Assembly: GCA_002724315.1 (NCBI GenBank) | Contig: PBOJ01000055.1 | Span: forward strand, 1-39,419 | Direction: 5' to 3' | DNA from: Planctomycetaceae bacterium | GTDB taxonomy: Bacteria > Planctomycetota > Planctomycetia > Planctomycetales > Planctomycetaceae | DNA: 39,419 nt | Part shown: positions 1 to 8,508 of the stretch, piece after piece | Position numbering within the stretch: the first letter of the stretch is position 1 | How the letters are laid out: each line of letters starts with the position of its first letter | Notes under the pieces: model-generated | Told to the model about the DNA's origin: nothing | Database searches by the model: none | The model's input: the letters and a program-made list of their open reading frames with translations, nothing else | Position numbers and translations under genes: made by a program

Positions 1-1136
1 CCGAGGGTGTTCCCGGATTCAACTTCAACCAGCCGTTCCTGGGCAACAACACTCTGGGGTCGGAGTCATTTCCCGCCTCGGTAGGCAAACAGGCCCTGAG
101 CAACTTCCAGATGGGGCGGGTCAACGGCGACCTGGGCTTCGGAGGGCTGGTGCTGTCGGCCGGTTCCGAGTCGATCAACATCCTGTTGCGGGCGCTTTCG
201 GAGAACCGTCGTGTTGAGGTGCTCTCGAGGCCGATGATCCAGGCGCTGCACAACCAGCTTGGTTCGATCGTCGTCGGTCAGACGTTCCAGCAGGTCAACG
301 GACTGGGGGCCCAGAACACGTTGACCGGAGTGTCGCAGCCACAGCTCCAGGAGCGTGCCGTTGGAATTCAACTTCAGGTTACCCCGCGCGTCTCACCCGA
401 CGGATCGATCACCATGGAGGTTGTTGCGACCAAGGACGGGATCAACCCGAGTCGGTCGATTCCGATCATCTCTGATTTCCAGACAGGAACGACGATTGAT
501 TCACCGGTCATCGACACCGTGACCGCCCAGGCCAGCGTCAGTGTTCAGGACGGCCAGACCATCGTCCTGGGCGGCATGATCACGCAATCGGAAGGCACGA
601 TCGAGAGAAAGGTGCCGTGGTTGGCCGACCTGCCGGTGCTGGGAACGGCTTTCCGGTTCGACTCGAAATCCAAGACTCGCTCGGAATTGTTGATCTTCCT
701 CACGCCCCGGATCATGAAGACGCCCGAGGATTACGAGGAACAGAAGCAGGTCGAGGCCGAACGGATGGCCTTCTCGCTGGAGAAGGCTGAAGAGATCAAC
801 GGCCCGGTGATGTCGCTTCCCGAACCCGAATCGGAGAAGAAGACCAACGAGAAGCCGGAAGCGAAGGGTTCGCAGCCCAAGCCGATGTCGCGGAAAAAGG
901 TCCCCCCCGCGACGAAGAAACCGGAGAAGAAGACAGATGATCCGGGCCAAAAGAAAACCGGTCAGCTCCAGGACGAAGACATCTCGAGAGCCGCAATGAC
1001 CACTGTCGGTTCCGACGATCTCGACACCAAGAACTTCGCCTTGCCGAGTGAAATCGATGGGTTTGAGGAAAGCGTCCCGGCCCCGCCGGCCACGATGTCG
1101 CCGGTGAGACGGTTCTTCAAGGCATTGGTTCCCTGA
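1..1136 (+). CDS. Secretin-family protein, C-terminal part (5' end outside window)
   Basis: The open frame runs in from the left edge (codons in phase from base 3), so about 377 residues are visible and the N-terminal domains are missing. The visible part is the secretin (GspD/PulD/PilQ-type) beta domain: a stretch on mixing of N-terminal repeats (VLSRPMIQALHNQLGSIVVG) leads to the family signature, with GQTIVLGGMI, then the VPWLADLPVLG element and the closing LLIFLTPRIM. Secretins form the outer-membrane ring of type II secretion and type IV pilus systems. After about residue 240 comes a Lys/Pro-rich, low-complexity tail of roughly 130 residues, which is probably disordered. A lipoprotein-like gene follows after 62 bases on the same strand and a second secretin-like gene lies 2.7 kb downstream, suggesting one envelope module. 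Family assignment is firm; which system it serves is inference. Confidence 0.9.
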   Translation, partial: EGVPGFNFNQPFLGNNTLGSESFPASVGKQALSNFQMGRVNGDLGFGGLVLSAGSESINILLRALSENRRVEVLSRPMIQALHNQLGSIVVGQTFQQVNGLGAQNTLTGVSQPQLQERAVGIQLQVTPRVSPDGSITMEVVATKDGINPSRSIPIISDFQTGTTIDSPVIDTVTAQASVSVQDGQTIVLGGMITQSEGTIERKVPWLADLPVLGTAFRFDSKSKTRSELLIFLTPRIMKTPEDYEEQKQVEAERMAFSLEKAEEINGPVMSLPEPESEKKTNEKPEAKGSQPKPMSRKKVPPATKKPEKKTDDPGQKKTGQLQDEDISRAAMTTVGSDDLDTKNFALPSEIDGFEESVPAPPATMSPVRRFFKALVP

Positions 1137-1198
1137 CGTCACCACTCCACGTTTCGTTTGAACGGTTCCGTCCATTCTCCCACAGTTCCAGGCCAAAC

Positions 1199-2839
1199 AT
1201 GAAGTCGTCTCCCCTCAACACGTTGTTGTTTTCCGGGCTGATGCTGACCATCGCAATGTCGTCCGGATGCCAGGCACCCAACATGAAGACGTTGACCTCC
1301 TGGGTGCCATTCGGGTCGCTGTTCGGGGCCGAAAAGGACGTGCCGTGGGCTGACAAGGACAACCCCGCCGTTCGCTGTGTCTGCCTGTGGCAGCCGGCCG
1401 AAGGGACCTGGGAGGGGCAGTCGTGTCGCGGGTTCGGTGGGCAGATCTTTTTCCTCGACCGTGATTCGGCTCGACCGATCGCCGTTCGCGGTGATATTCG
1501 GATCCACGTCTTCGATGATGCCGGTCCACGGGAAGATCGGGCCAAGCCCGTTCACACTTTCGATTTTACCAAGGGGGCGTGGAACGCCTTCCTGGTGAAG
1601 ACCCAGTTCGGGCCCGCCTACAACATTTTCATTCCCTACACCCGCCAGGGGCATGAAAAGACCGAGTGTGCTCTCAGGATCCGGATGGTCGAAGAAGGCA
1701 TTCCTGCGATCTTCTCCGACATGTCCTACGTCCGGCTGGAAGGGTCGGACAGGAAGGTCGGCCAGGAGGCCGAAGGCGTTGCCGATTCTCGCTTGAAGGG
1801 GAACGAAACAGAGAAACCTCGGACAGGTACGGCCAATGAAACGGCGATCGGTCAGATCGTGAACAGATCATCGGCCTCCAAGAACAATCGCGGCCTGCCA
1901 CCCGACGTCGAAGCCCGCCTGGCGGCTTTGCGGCACAAGATGCCGATCAAGCCGCGGACAAATCCGGATCACTCAAGAAGCGAACAACTGCCCGGAGGTG
2001 CCGAGTTTCCTTCGTCGTCGGCCAACCCGGGAAGCTTCGATCCCCCCGCTTTCGCGTCGCCGATCTCGGAAGAACCCCGGCGACAGCCGAACAATGTCCA
2101 GAACAGTAACAATGACCAACAGAAGGCCCGGTGGGCCGCCGGCACCGAATCGACGCGGAGCAGGCGACACGCACTGGCTCCGGCGCATCCGCTGGTGGGG
2201 CAGTCCTCCGAGTCCACTTCGATCCAGCAGGTTCACGCTTCTCGGACGACGGCTGGTGAAGGCAAACCCATTTTCCAGGGAACCATCAACCGGTTCGAAC
2301 GGATGATCGAAGACGCCCAGGCGGCCGCTGCACGACGGGACTGGGCCCTGGCCATCAAATTGGCTTCTCGGGTCGACCGGGCGGTGCGGGATGAGAATGC
2401 GAGTTGGCCGGTCCAACGGCCGACTCCATCGGCGATGGTCGCACAATGGGAGATACAGCGGATTGAGAACGCCGCGGCAGGCGACCGTTCCCAGCGGGAC
2501 GCCAGGATTGATTCCCGGGTCGACGACTATCTCAAGGCCTCGAAAACTCAGCTCGACCAGAACAAAACGTCAGAAGCTCGTCGATTGGCTACGGTCGCTC
2601 ACTTGATCTCTCGAGGAGCCGTCCAGTCCGGCCGTCTGAACGGAACGGCTGACGCCCCCAGTCGTCACTCTTCGATGACGCCGTCCACGGATACCGTTCG
2701 GCAACGGATTCCAGCGGCGGCTACTGGCAACGGGGGAGAGACACGTGGTCGCCATCCACTCGATGGCAACTGGGCTGCACCGTCGTCACCACCGACACGA
2801 CCGGCCCACCCGCTGGAATCCGCGGGCGGCTTCGAGTAG
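1199..2839 (+). CDS. Hypothetical lipoprotein-like secreted protein
   Basis: 546 residues. The N-terminus has a hydrophobic signal segment ending in SSGC (Cys about 24), a plausible though imperfect lipobox because Leu is missing at -3. Residues about 35-185 form a compact, aromatic- and Cys-containing region (WADKDNPAVRCVCLWQP, FDFTKGAWNAFLVKTQFGP) that looks like a folded beta domain. Residues about 190-350 are polar and Ser/Pro/Asn-rich, probably disordered. Residues about 360-475 are helical and Ala/Arg-rich (DAQAAAARRDWALAIKLASR), resembling a TPR-like or coiled-coil segment. I do not recognise the family. It lies 62 bases after a secretin, so a pilotin-like or secretin-accessory role is possible, but this rests on position alone. 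No strong ribosome binding site precedes the ATG. Confidence 0.75.
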   Translation: MKSSPLNTLLFSGLMLTIAMSSGCQAPNMKTLTSWVPFGSLFGAEKDVPWADKDNPAVRCVCLWQPAEGTWEGQSCRGFGGQIFFLDRDSARPIAVRGDIRIHVFDDAGPREDRAKPVHTFDFTKGAWNAFLVKTQFGPAYNIFIPYTRQGHEKTECALRIRMVEEGIPAIFSDMSYVRLEGSDRKVGQEAEGVADSRLKGNETEKPRTGTANETAIGQIVNRSSASKNNRGLPPDVEARLAALRHKMPIKPRTNPDHSRSEQLPGGAEFPSSSANPGSFDPPAFASPISEEPRRQPNNVQNSNNDQQKARWAAGTESTRSRRHALAPAHPLVGQSSESTSIQQVHASRTTAGEGKPIFQGTINRFERMIEDAQAAAARRDWALAIKLASRVDRAVRDENASWPVQRPTPSAMVAQWEIQRIENAAAGDRSQRDARIDSRVDDYLKASKTQLDQNKTSEARRLATVAHLISRGAVQSGRLNGTADAPSRHSSMTPSTDTVRQRIPAAATGNGGETRGRHPLDGNWAAPSSPPTRPAHPLESAGGFE

Positions 2840-2920
2840 TACCACCGTCTCGAGGGAGATGCGGGACGTAGTGGGTGTCACGATTTGTGCCGGCACTTGT
2901 CATCGCCGGGACAGATTGTG

Positions 2921-2929
2921 TGCTACAAT
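2921..2929 (+). promoter_or_regulatory. Candidate extended -10 promoter element of the BON-domain gene
   Basis: TGCTACAAT matches an extended -10 box (TGn followed by TACAAT). No good -35 lies at 17 bases; TTGTCA at 2897-2902 is 21 bases upstream, too far for a normal pairing, which suits an extended -10 promoter. Transcription would begin near 2936, about 26 bases before the chosen ATG at 2962. This is a pattern match only. Confidence 0.4.
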
Positions 2930-2953
2930 CCACGCGGAAGTGTATCGCGTGGA
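2929..2953 (+). promoter_or_regulatory. Inverted repeat overlapping the ribosome binding site of the BON gene
   Basis: TCCACGCG (2929-2936) pairs with CGCGTGGA (2946-2953), giving an 8 bp stem with a 9-base loop. The right arm covers most of the Shine-Dalgarno GGAG (2951-2954) seven bases before the ATG at 2962. If the message starts upstream of 2929 the stem could mask the ribosome binding site; if it starts near 2936, as the nearby -10 box suggests, the stem would not form in RNA and the repeat could instead be a DNA operator. Confidence 0.4.
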
Positions 2954-2961
2954 GAAATGTC

Positions 2962-3681
2962 ATGCGTCGCCTGATTGCCTGCGTTTGCCTGGCTGCTGTC
3001 GCGTCCTGGGTCTGTGAGTCTTCGGCGATGGCCCAGGTTGGTGGGACGAACCAGAATTCGCCAACTCGAACAAATACTCCCACCACTACGATTGGCGGCA
3101 CGTTGGGAGCCGGAGGTGCCGCGGGTGGCACCGGGGCAGGTACCACGACCAGTGGAATCAATCTGAACCAGGGAGCTGCCGGGCAGCCGAATATCCAGAA
3201 CTTCGGAACGGGCTTTGTCGGGCAGAGTCAGAACCAGGGCCGTTTCATCGGCAGCCAGTTCTCAGGTCAACAGCAGATCCGTGGTGGGACTACTGGTGGA
3301 CGCAACACGTTTACCGCTGGACGCGGACAGGGCAGTAACCGTGGCGGTCGGAATACGAACCGCAACCGGGCGACCGGGCGGAACGCTCGCACCAAGCGGG
3401 TCCGACCTCGGCACCGCATCGCCTTCTCCTTCAGGTCTCCGTCCATGGCGGCGGCCAAGGCATCGCTTGATGTCCGATTCTCGATGCTCCTGGATCGGCG
3501 GCCCGAGTTTCGAGGTGTGAAGATTGTTGCCGGCAAGGCGGGCGAATTGACTCTTTCGGGCAAGGTTCCTGACGCGACGGCCCGTCGAATGGCCGTAGCC
3601 CTGGTCCGCATGGAACCGGGAGTCCGCAAGGTGACCAACCAGTTGAGCGTAGCCGCTGTCGAGGCGTCAGGCAGCGAATAG
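2962..3681 (+). CDS. BON-domain secreted protein with Gly/Asn/Arg-rich linker
   Basis: 239 residues from the ATG at 2962, chosen over an upstream in-frame start because GGAG sits seven bases before it and the protein then begins with a clean signal peptide (MRRLIACVCLAAVASWV, cleavage near SAMA-QV). Residues about 25-125 are low-complexity, rich in Gly, Asn, Thr and Gln, then become strongly basic (GRNTNRNRATGRNARTKRVR). Residues about 165-235 form a BON domain, with DVRFSMLLDRRPEF, the central GELTLSGKVPD strand-turn and the closing GVRKVTNQL. BON domains act in the periplasm and outer membrane, often next to secretins, and are thought to bind phospholipid or membrane. It lies between two secretin-family genes, which supports a shared envelope role. 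Family call is good; the function of the basic linker is unknown. Confidence 0.85.
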   Translation: MRRLIACVCLAAVASWVCESSAMAQVGGTNQNSPTRTNTPTTTIGGTLGAGGAAGGTGAGTTTSGINLNQGAAGQPNIQNFGTGFVGQSQNQGRFIGSQFSGQQQIRGGTTGGRNTFTAGRGQGSNRGGRNTNRNRATGRNARTKRVRPRHRIAFSFRSPSMAAAKASLDVRFSMLLDRRPEFRGVKIVAGKAGELTLSGKVPDATARRMAVALVRMEPGVRKVTNQLSVAAVEASGSE

Positions 3682-3831
3682 CCCCGAGGACCGGGTGTGT
3701 TGATCTGGTCGGGTTGTAGCGGTTTTTCCGGAAACGACAGCAGTCGGTTGTTCCGCACGGTCGATATTCCCTGTGGGTGCGGTGTGCGCCATGGCAGGTG
3801 AAAATCCGACCGAGCGAGAGTGACGACGGTG

Positions 3832-5331
3832 ATGAATCGATCCTTGCGAGCGGCCGGGGCTGTGCTGGCCATCGGAGCGGTGTTGACCACCGTGATGGCT
3901 GGAATCGCAGTGTTTGATCAGCGGGCCACCGATGGCCATTCGGACCACGCGGGAGAGACAGCCGCTGTCGAACCGGCAGTGACGTGGAAGCAACTCGAAG
4001 TGTCTCTCGATGCAATCGACAGCCGGGTCGATGACGTCAGCCAACAGTTGGCAAACGAGTCGGAATCGGCTCGCCGGGGCCAGGTGGAACTCGAGTCGCG
4101 TTTGCGGGATGACCTTCGGGCGGAATTGGATCGCGGACTTGCCGGGATCTTCGGTGATACGAGGCTGGTCGAGACGATCGAGAGCACGTTGGCCTCCCGT
4201 GGAGACAGACAGCAGATCGAATCGATCGAGGCGAGATTGAAGGTGTTGGCAGGGACGATCGAGCGGCAGGCCGATTCGACCGCAGCACTGCGAGAGCAAC
4301 TGGGACGACTCCAGCCAGCGATGCAGGTTGTGGCCACCCCGGGGAGGCCCGAGCATTTCACGATCGAGGCCAGACAGGTGCCCCTGGCCGATGTCCTCAA
4401 GCGGCTTGATGAACTCAGCGACTGGAAATTCGAGGCGACCATGGCGGCGACCGCCAGGGTCTCGATCGACCGTCTTGAGGGGGTCACAATCCAACAGGCC
4501 CTGGAGGTGCTGTTGCCGGCGGCCGGTTGTGCTGCCCGGCTCGACGGCCGCAACGTCAACGTGATGTCGATGGCCGAAGCTCGTCGGCAGCAGCAGCAGC
4601 AGCAGGCGGTTCCGGCACCGGCCAGCGAACCGTCCGGTGACACCTCTCGCGAGGTGATCGTTGATCTGGCCATTGTCTCAATTGAACTCACCGACGAGTA
4701 TCCCGGCGGGATCAGTGACCTGATTGAAACGACCGGGCCGACCGGTGCGCTCGGCCAGGCGACCGGTGGGCTGCTGGACCAGCCGATCTCGGAATTTCTC
4801 GAACAACTGCGGAAGGTGGTTTCCACGAAGGTCGTGGCGCAGCCGCGACTGAGAGTCAATGACGGTGCGGTGGCGAGACTGGAGACCGGCCAGCGAACGA
4901 GGACTGCTTCGATGGTCTCTCCGGCCGGCCGGGCCACGACACTGGACCTGGCAGCAAAACTGGTCGTACGGCCTCGTATCCTTCCCGGCGGCCAGATCGA
5001 ACTCTCTCTGACCCCGACGCAGGAGACCCGCGTGGCCGGTGACAAGGACTTGCCGGCCGCTCGATCAGCCGCCCAGCGGTCTGCTTCGATTCGTGTCGTG
5101 ATTCCCGCCGGTCAGACGGTTTTGCTGGGAGGTTTGTTCGCGGATATCAATCTCGAGTCGGCAGAAGCTCTCGCAAGAGGGCCCGAGAAACCCCGACTGA
5201 TCGAACGACTCTTCGGAGACGAGGCCCAGCCGGTTGGCGGTGGCACGATCCGGCGTGAGTTGATCGTGCTGGCCACGCCGAGGCTGGATGACCGGAACGC
5301 GGACCAACCCGTGCGGCAGAGCCGCCGCTAG
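3832..5331 (+). CDS. Secretin-like protein with N-terminal anchor and coiled coil
   Basis: 499 residues from the ATG at 3832; a GTG at 3820 in the same frame adds four residues and cannot be excluded. A single hydrophobic segment (residues about 8-26) is a signal or membrane anchor. Residues about 45-160 are a charged, heptad-like coiled coil. Residues about 170-240 resemble the small secretin N-terminal (STN-like) fold (PLADVLKRLDELSDWKFEA, IQQALEVLL). A six-Gln run joins this to a secretin-like region (about 265-490) with STKVVAQPRLRVNDG and GQTVLLGGLFADI, ending in RRELIVLATPRL. The usual VPxLGxIP element is replaced by KPRLIERLFGDE, and an N-terminal coiled coil is not normal for a pore-forming secretin, so it may be an accessory or divergent secretin. 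It ends in a GC-rich inverted repeat. Confidence 0.8.
   Translation: MNRSLRAAGAVLAIGAVLTTVMAGIAVFDQRATDGHSDHAGETAAVEPAVTWKQLEVSLDAIDSRVDDVSQQLANESESARRGQVELESRLRDDLRAELDRGLAGIFGDTRLVETIESTLASRGDRQQIESIEARLKVLAGTIERQADSTAALREQLGRLQPAMQVVATPGRPEHFTIEARQVPLADVLKRLDELSDWKFEATMAATARVSIDRLEGVTIQQALEVLLPAAGCAARLDGRNVNVMSMAEARRQQQQQQAVPAPASEPSGDTSREVIVDLAIVSIELTDEYPGGISDLIETTGPTGALGQATGGLLDQPISEFLEQLRKVVSTKVVAQPRLRVNDGAVARLETGQRTRTASMVSPAGRATTLDLAAKLVVRPRILPGGQIELSLTPTQETRVAGDKDLPAARSAAQRSASIRVVIPAGQTVLLGGLFADINLESAEALARGPEKPRLIERLFGDEAQPVGGGTIRRELIVLATPRLDDRNADQPVRQSRR
4588..4605 (+). repeat. Six-copy CAG trinucleotide repeat encoding poly-Gln
   Basis: Six perfect CAG codons in a row encode a Gln run in the linker between the STN-like fold and the secretin-like region. 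Length changes by whole repeats would keep the frame, so they would alter only linker length. Confidence 0.9.
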
Positions 5332-5342
5332 CTTGCGGCGGC
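5321..5342 (+). terminator. Terminator-like GC hairpin across the stop codon
   Basis: GCCGCCGC (5321-5328) and GCGGCGGC (5335-5342) form a perfect 8 bp all-GC stem with the six-base loop TAGCTT. The loop holds the TAG stop codon (5329-5331) of the secretin-like gene. No T run follows, so it is not a classical intrinsic terminator; it may be a pause, an mRNA 3' end stabiliser or a weak terminator before the dehydrogenase gene. Confidence 0.45.
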
Positions 5343-5394
5343 CACTGGGGCTTTGGAGAATGCGGCGGTTGATCGTTCCTGACGGTGTGCCGCT

Positions 5395-8300
5395 ATGAAG
5401 ATATTCTCACTGCGAGTCCTGTGTGGGCTGCTGGTTTTGCCCGTTGCCTGGTCTCTGCTGATGCCGTTGTTGGCCGGCGAACCGAGTTCGCCTGCCGTGG
5501 CCGGTCCGGCTGCCAAAGACCCGCAGGATAGCGTCGATCGCGACTATCGGGACGATTTGCCTCGCACCCCACCAACCCGACCGTCCGAGGCGGTCCAGGC
5601 GCTGGTGACGCGGCCAGGGTTTCGAGTCGAGGTGGTGGCCGCCGAGCCCCTGGTGGAGGATCCGGTGGCGATGGAGTTCGATGAGAACGGCAGGTTGTAC
5701 GTCTGCGAGATGCCCGAATACAACCAGTACGCCGACAAGCAGTACCAGGGCCGGGGGCGAGTCAGGCTGCTGGAAGACACCGACGGCAATGGAGTGTTCG
5801 ATCGCAGCCGGATTTTTGCCGATGGAATCGATTCTCCGGGGGCTGTCAGTTGCTGGCGCGGTGGAGTGTTCGTCGGCAGCGTGCCGCACATTCTCTATCT
5901 GAAGGACACCGACGGAGACGGGGTCGCCGACGTGCGCCGAACGGTTTTCACCGGGTTTTCCCGTGACAAGGCCGGGGAAGCAATGCTCAACTCGTTCCGC
6001 TGGGGCCTCGACAACCGCTACCACGTATCGACCAACCTTGCCGGTGGCAACGTGCGGAGGGTGGGTGAACCGGCCAAGACAGCGGTCTCGGTTCGCGGTC
6101 GTGGGTTCTTGTTCGACCCTCGCAGTGAGACGTTCGAACTGGCCAGTGGCGGGGGCCAGCATGGCATGAGCATGGATGACTGGGGACGGAAGTTCGTCTG
6201 CCAGAACAGTGTTCCGGCCCAGTTGCTCGTCTACGACGACCGGTACCTGTCCCGCAACAAGTATCTCGCCGGACCGGCTCCGGCAGTCAATATCGTTCCC
6301 ACCGGCAAGCAGACCAAGTTGTTCCGCAAGAGTCCGATCGAATCGTGGCGGAAATTGAGGACGAGGTTGCGGAGCAAGGGCTTGATCCCGGGCTCCGACG
6401 AGGGGGGCAAGCCGGGAGGGTTCTTCACCGGGGTCACCGGTGTGACCATTTATCGTGGTGATGCGTGGCCCCCGTCCTATCGCGGAAACCTGCTCATTGG
6501 CGAGGTGTCCAACAACCTGGTGTTTCGGGCTCATCTCGAACACCAGGGCGTCTCGCTGGTGGCCCGTCGTGCTGACGAGAAGGCCGAGTTCATCGCGTCC
6601 CGCAGTGTCTGGTTCCGGCCAGTGCAGTTGGCCAATGCCCCCGACGGCACGCTGTACGTGATCGACATGGCCCGGGAACTGATCGAGGGGGCGGCGTTCC
6701 TGGCCGACGTGATTCTCAAGCACATGGATGTCACCAGCGGAATGACGATGGGCCGGATCTACCGAGTGGTTCCCGATGGGAAAACGCTCAGGCCTCCACC
6801 ACGACTGGGCCAGCTGTCTACCGTCGATCTTGTGGCTTTGCTCGATCATCCCAATGGCTGGCACCGAGACACGGCGTCGCGGTTGCTTTACGAACGCCAG
6901 GACGCGGCGGCGGTTTTGCCGCTGAGGACACTGGCTCGAGAGGCCCGTCAGCCCATCGGTCGTGTCCATGCGCTGTGGTCGCTGGCAGGGCTGGTCCGCG
7001 ATGGTGGTCAGCCCAAGCCGGGTGTTGCTGCGACGGGGCCAGGGGCTCTGACCGCTGACCTCGTGCTGGCTGCGCTGGAGGATGGGAATCCCGAGGTCCG
7101 GATCCAGGCATTGCGGCTGTCGGAACGGTTGTTGGATCGTTCCGAGGCGTTGAGACTGAAACTTGCGGGAATGGTTGGCGACGGCGACCTGCGGGTCCGT
7201 TACCAGTTGGCGTTTTCGCTGGGCGAGGTCGACACTGCCTCGGCCAGGGCCGCGCTGGCCCATCTGGTGAAGAAAGACGGGACCGACACCTGGGTGCGTT
7301 TGGCCGTCCTGAGTTCTCTGGGCCGAGGTGGAGGAGAGGTGTTCGGTCGATTGCTGGCTGACAAGGTGTTTCGTGCGACGAAACCGGGGCAAGCGGTGCT
7401 GGTGGCCCTGGCGAGCCAGATCGGGGCGGCTGACAAGTCGGGTGATGTGGCTGCGGTGATCGGTGGTGTGGCGGGGTTGCCGGCAGCAGAGAAGGCACTG
7501 GGACAGGCGGTGGTGGCTGGATTGGTCTCCAAGCGAAGTGGAGCGGCCAAGAAACGCCTGGCCGGTGTCGGTGGAGGCCAGGCCCGCAAATTGCTCGACG
7601 GCCTGTTGTCCGATGCGCGTCGCCTGGCTCCGGATCGCAAGCGGTCGACTGCCGAGCGAGCCCAGGCTGTGCGGACCCTGGGGCTGGGCGGGTTCGCCAT
7701 GGACCGGAAACTGTTCTCTTCGCTGCTGACGATCACCGAATCGCAGCCTGTGCAGGAGGCGGTGCTCGAAACCCTGGGACAGTTCAATGATCCGGGGGTG
7801 GCCGACCTGTTGCTGGACCGTTGGAAGAGCCTGAGTCCCAGCTTGCGGCGACGAGCGGCCGAGACGCTGTTTTCCCGGGTGGCCTCGACGCGACGACTGC
7901 TGGCAGCTGTTGCCGAAGATGAGGTCGCTCGAGCCGACCTGGACCCGGCTCGGGTGAAGCTGTTGAAGGCGTCCGGAGATGCGGAAACACGTCGGCAGGC
8001 GGTCAAGTTGTTTCCCGACGGGGGGCAGGTCGCCAGGCAGGAGGTTCTCAAGAGGTACCGGGCATCGCTGAAACTGGATGGAGATGTCGGCCGCGGCCGC
8101 AAGGTGTTCCGCAAGATCTGTGCCGTGTGTCATCGCCTTGAAGGGCACGGCAAGGCGGTCGGTGCCGAATTGGCCGGTATCGCTGACCGGGGGCTGGACG
8201 CCGTGTTGCTCAACGTGCTCGACCCCAACCGCGAGGTGAAACCGAAGTTTCTCAGTTACGTGACGGCCACCACCGAGGGGCGGATCCTGACGGGGATGAT

Positions 8301-8484
8301 CGTTGCCGAAACGGCCAACAGCCTCACCATTCAGCGTAGCGACGGAACCACCGCCACCGTGCTCCGCGTCGACATCGAGGAACTCAACAGCACGGGACTC
8401 TCGTTCATGCCCGAGGGGCTCGAGAAGCAGGTGACCGTCAAGATGATGGCCGATCTGCTGGCCTACCTGGCGTCGGTTCGTTAG
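5395..8484 (+). CDS. PVC-type membrane-bound dehydrogenase with HEAT repeats and cytochrome c domain
   Basis: 1029 residues. A signal segment (1-30) exports the protein. Residues about 60-460 match the Pirellula/Verrucomicrobium-type putative membrane-bound dehydrogenase domain (TIGR02604 family), a glucose/sorbosone-dehydrogenase-like propeller, with two Asp-rich calcium-type loops, DTDGNGVFD near residue 128 and DTDGDGVAD near 171. Residues about 480-880 are Leu/Ala-rich helical repeats of HEAT type (NPEVRIQALRLSERLL, DLRVRYQLAFSLGEV). The C-terminus (about 890-1029) is the matching heme-binding domain (TIGR02603 family) with CAVCH at 909-913. Such proteins are taken to oxidise sugar-type substrates outside the cytoplasm and pass electrons to heme c; the substrate is unknown. 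The gene follows 63 bases after the secretin-like gene and is convergent with the kinase (24-base gap). Confidence 0.93.
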   Translation: MKIFSLRVLCGLLVLPVAWSLLMPLLAGEPSSPAVAGPAAKDPQDSVDRDYRDDLPRTPPTRPSEAVQALVTRPGFRVEVVAAEPLVEDPVAMEFDENGRLYVCEMPEYNQYADKQYQGRGRVRLLEDTDGNGVFDRSRIFADGIDSPGAVSCWRGGVFVGSVPHILYLKDTDGDGVADVRRTVFTGFSRDKAGEAMLNSFRWGLDNRYHVSTNLAGGNVRRVGEPAKTAVSVRGRGFLFDPRSETFELASGGGQHGMSMDDWGRKFVCQNSVPAQLLVYDDRYLSRNKYLAGPAPAVNIVPTGKQTKLFRKSPIESWRKLRTRLRSKGLIPGSDEGGKPGGFFTGVTGVTIYRGDAWPPSYRGNLLIGEVSNNLVFRAHLEHQGVSLVARRADEKAEFIASRSVWFRPVQLANAPDGTLYVIDMARELIEGAAFLADVILKHMDVTSGMTMGRIYRVVPDGKTLRPPPRLGQLSTVDLVALLDHPNGWHRDTASRLLYERQDAAAVLPLRTLAREARQPIGRVHALWSLAGLVRDGGQPKPGVAATGPGALTADLVLAALEDGNPEVRIQALRLSERLLDRSEALRLKLAGMVGDGDLRVRYQLAFSLGEVDTASARAALAHLVKKDGTDTWVRLAVLSSLGRGGGEVFGRLLADKVFRATKPGQAVLVALASQIGAADKSGDVAAVIGGVAGLPAAEKALGQAVVAGLVSKRSGAAKKRLAGVGGGQARKLLDGLLSDARRLAPDRKRSTAERAQAVRTLGLGGFAMDRKLFSSLLTITESQPVQEAVLETLGQFNDPGVADLLLDRWKSLSPSLRRRAAETLFSRVASTRRLLAAVAEDEVARADLDPARVKLLKASGDAETRRQAVKLFPDGGQVARQEVLKRYRASLKLDGDVGRGRKVFRKICAVCHRLEGHGKAVGAELAGIADRGLDAVLLNVLDPNREVKPKFLSYVTATTEGRILTGMIVAETANSLTIQRSDGTTATVLRVDIEELNSTGLSFMPEGLEKQVTVKMMADLLAYLASVR

Positions 8485-8508
8485 AGACAACCGGCACCCG
8501 AGTGTTGG

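Noticed and set aside
4588..4605. CAG repeat considered as a phase-variation switch.
   Set aside because: The unit is three bases, so slippage would not shift the frame.
3918..5045. A 375-residue minus-strand open frame opposite the secretin-like gene, rich in Ser, Arg and Thr.
   Set aside because: Shadow frame; the Cys run it contains is just the reverse of the CAG repeat.
5407..8490. A 1027-residue open frame on the minus strand lying across almost the whole dehydrogenase gene.
   Set aside because: It is an antisense shadow: His/Arg/Gln-rich, no recognisable fold or signal, no ribosome binding site. The plus-strand gene has clear family motifs including CAVCH, and GC-rich codon bias keeps the opposite frame open.
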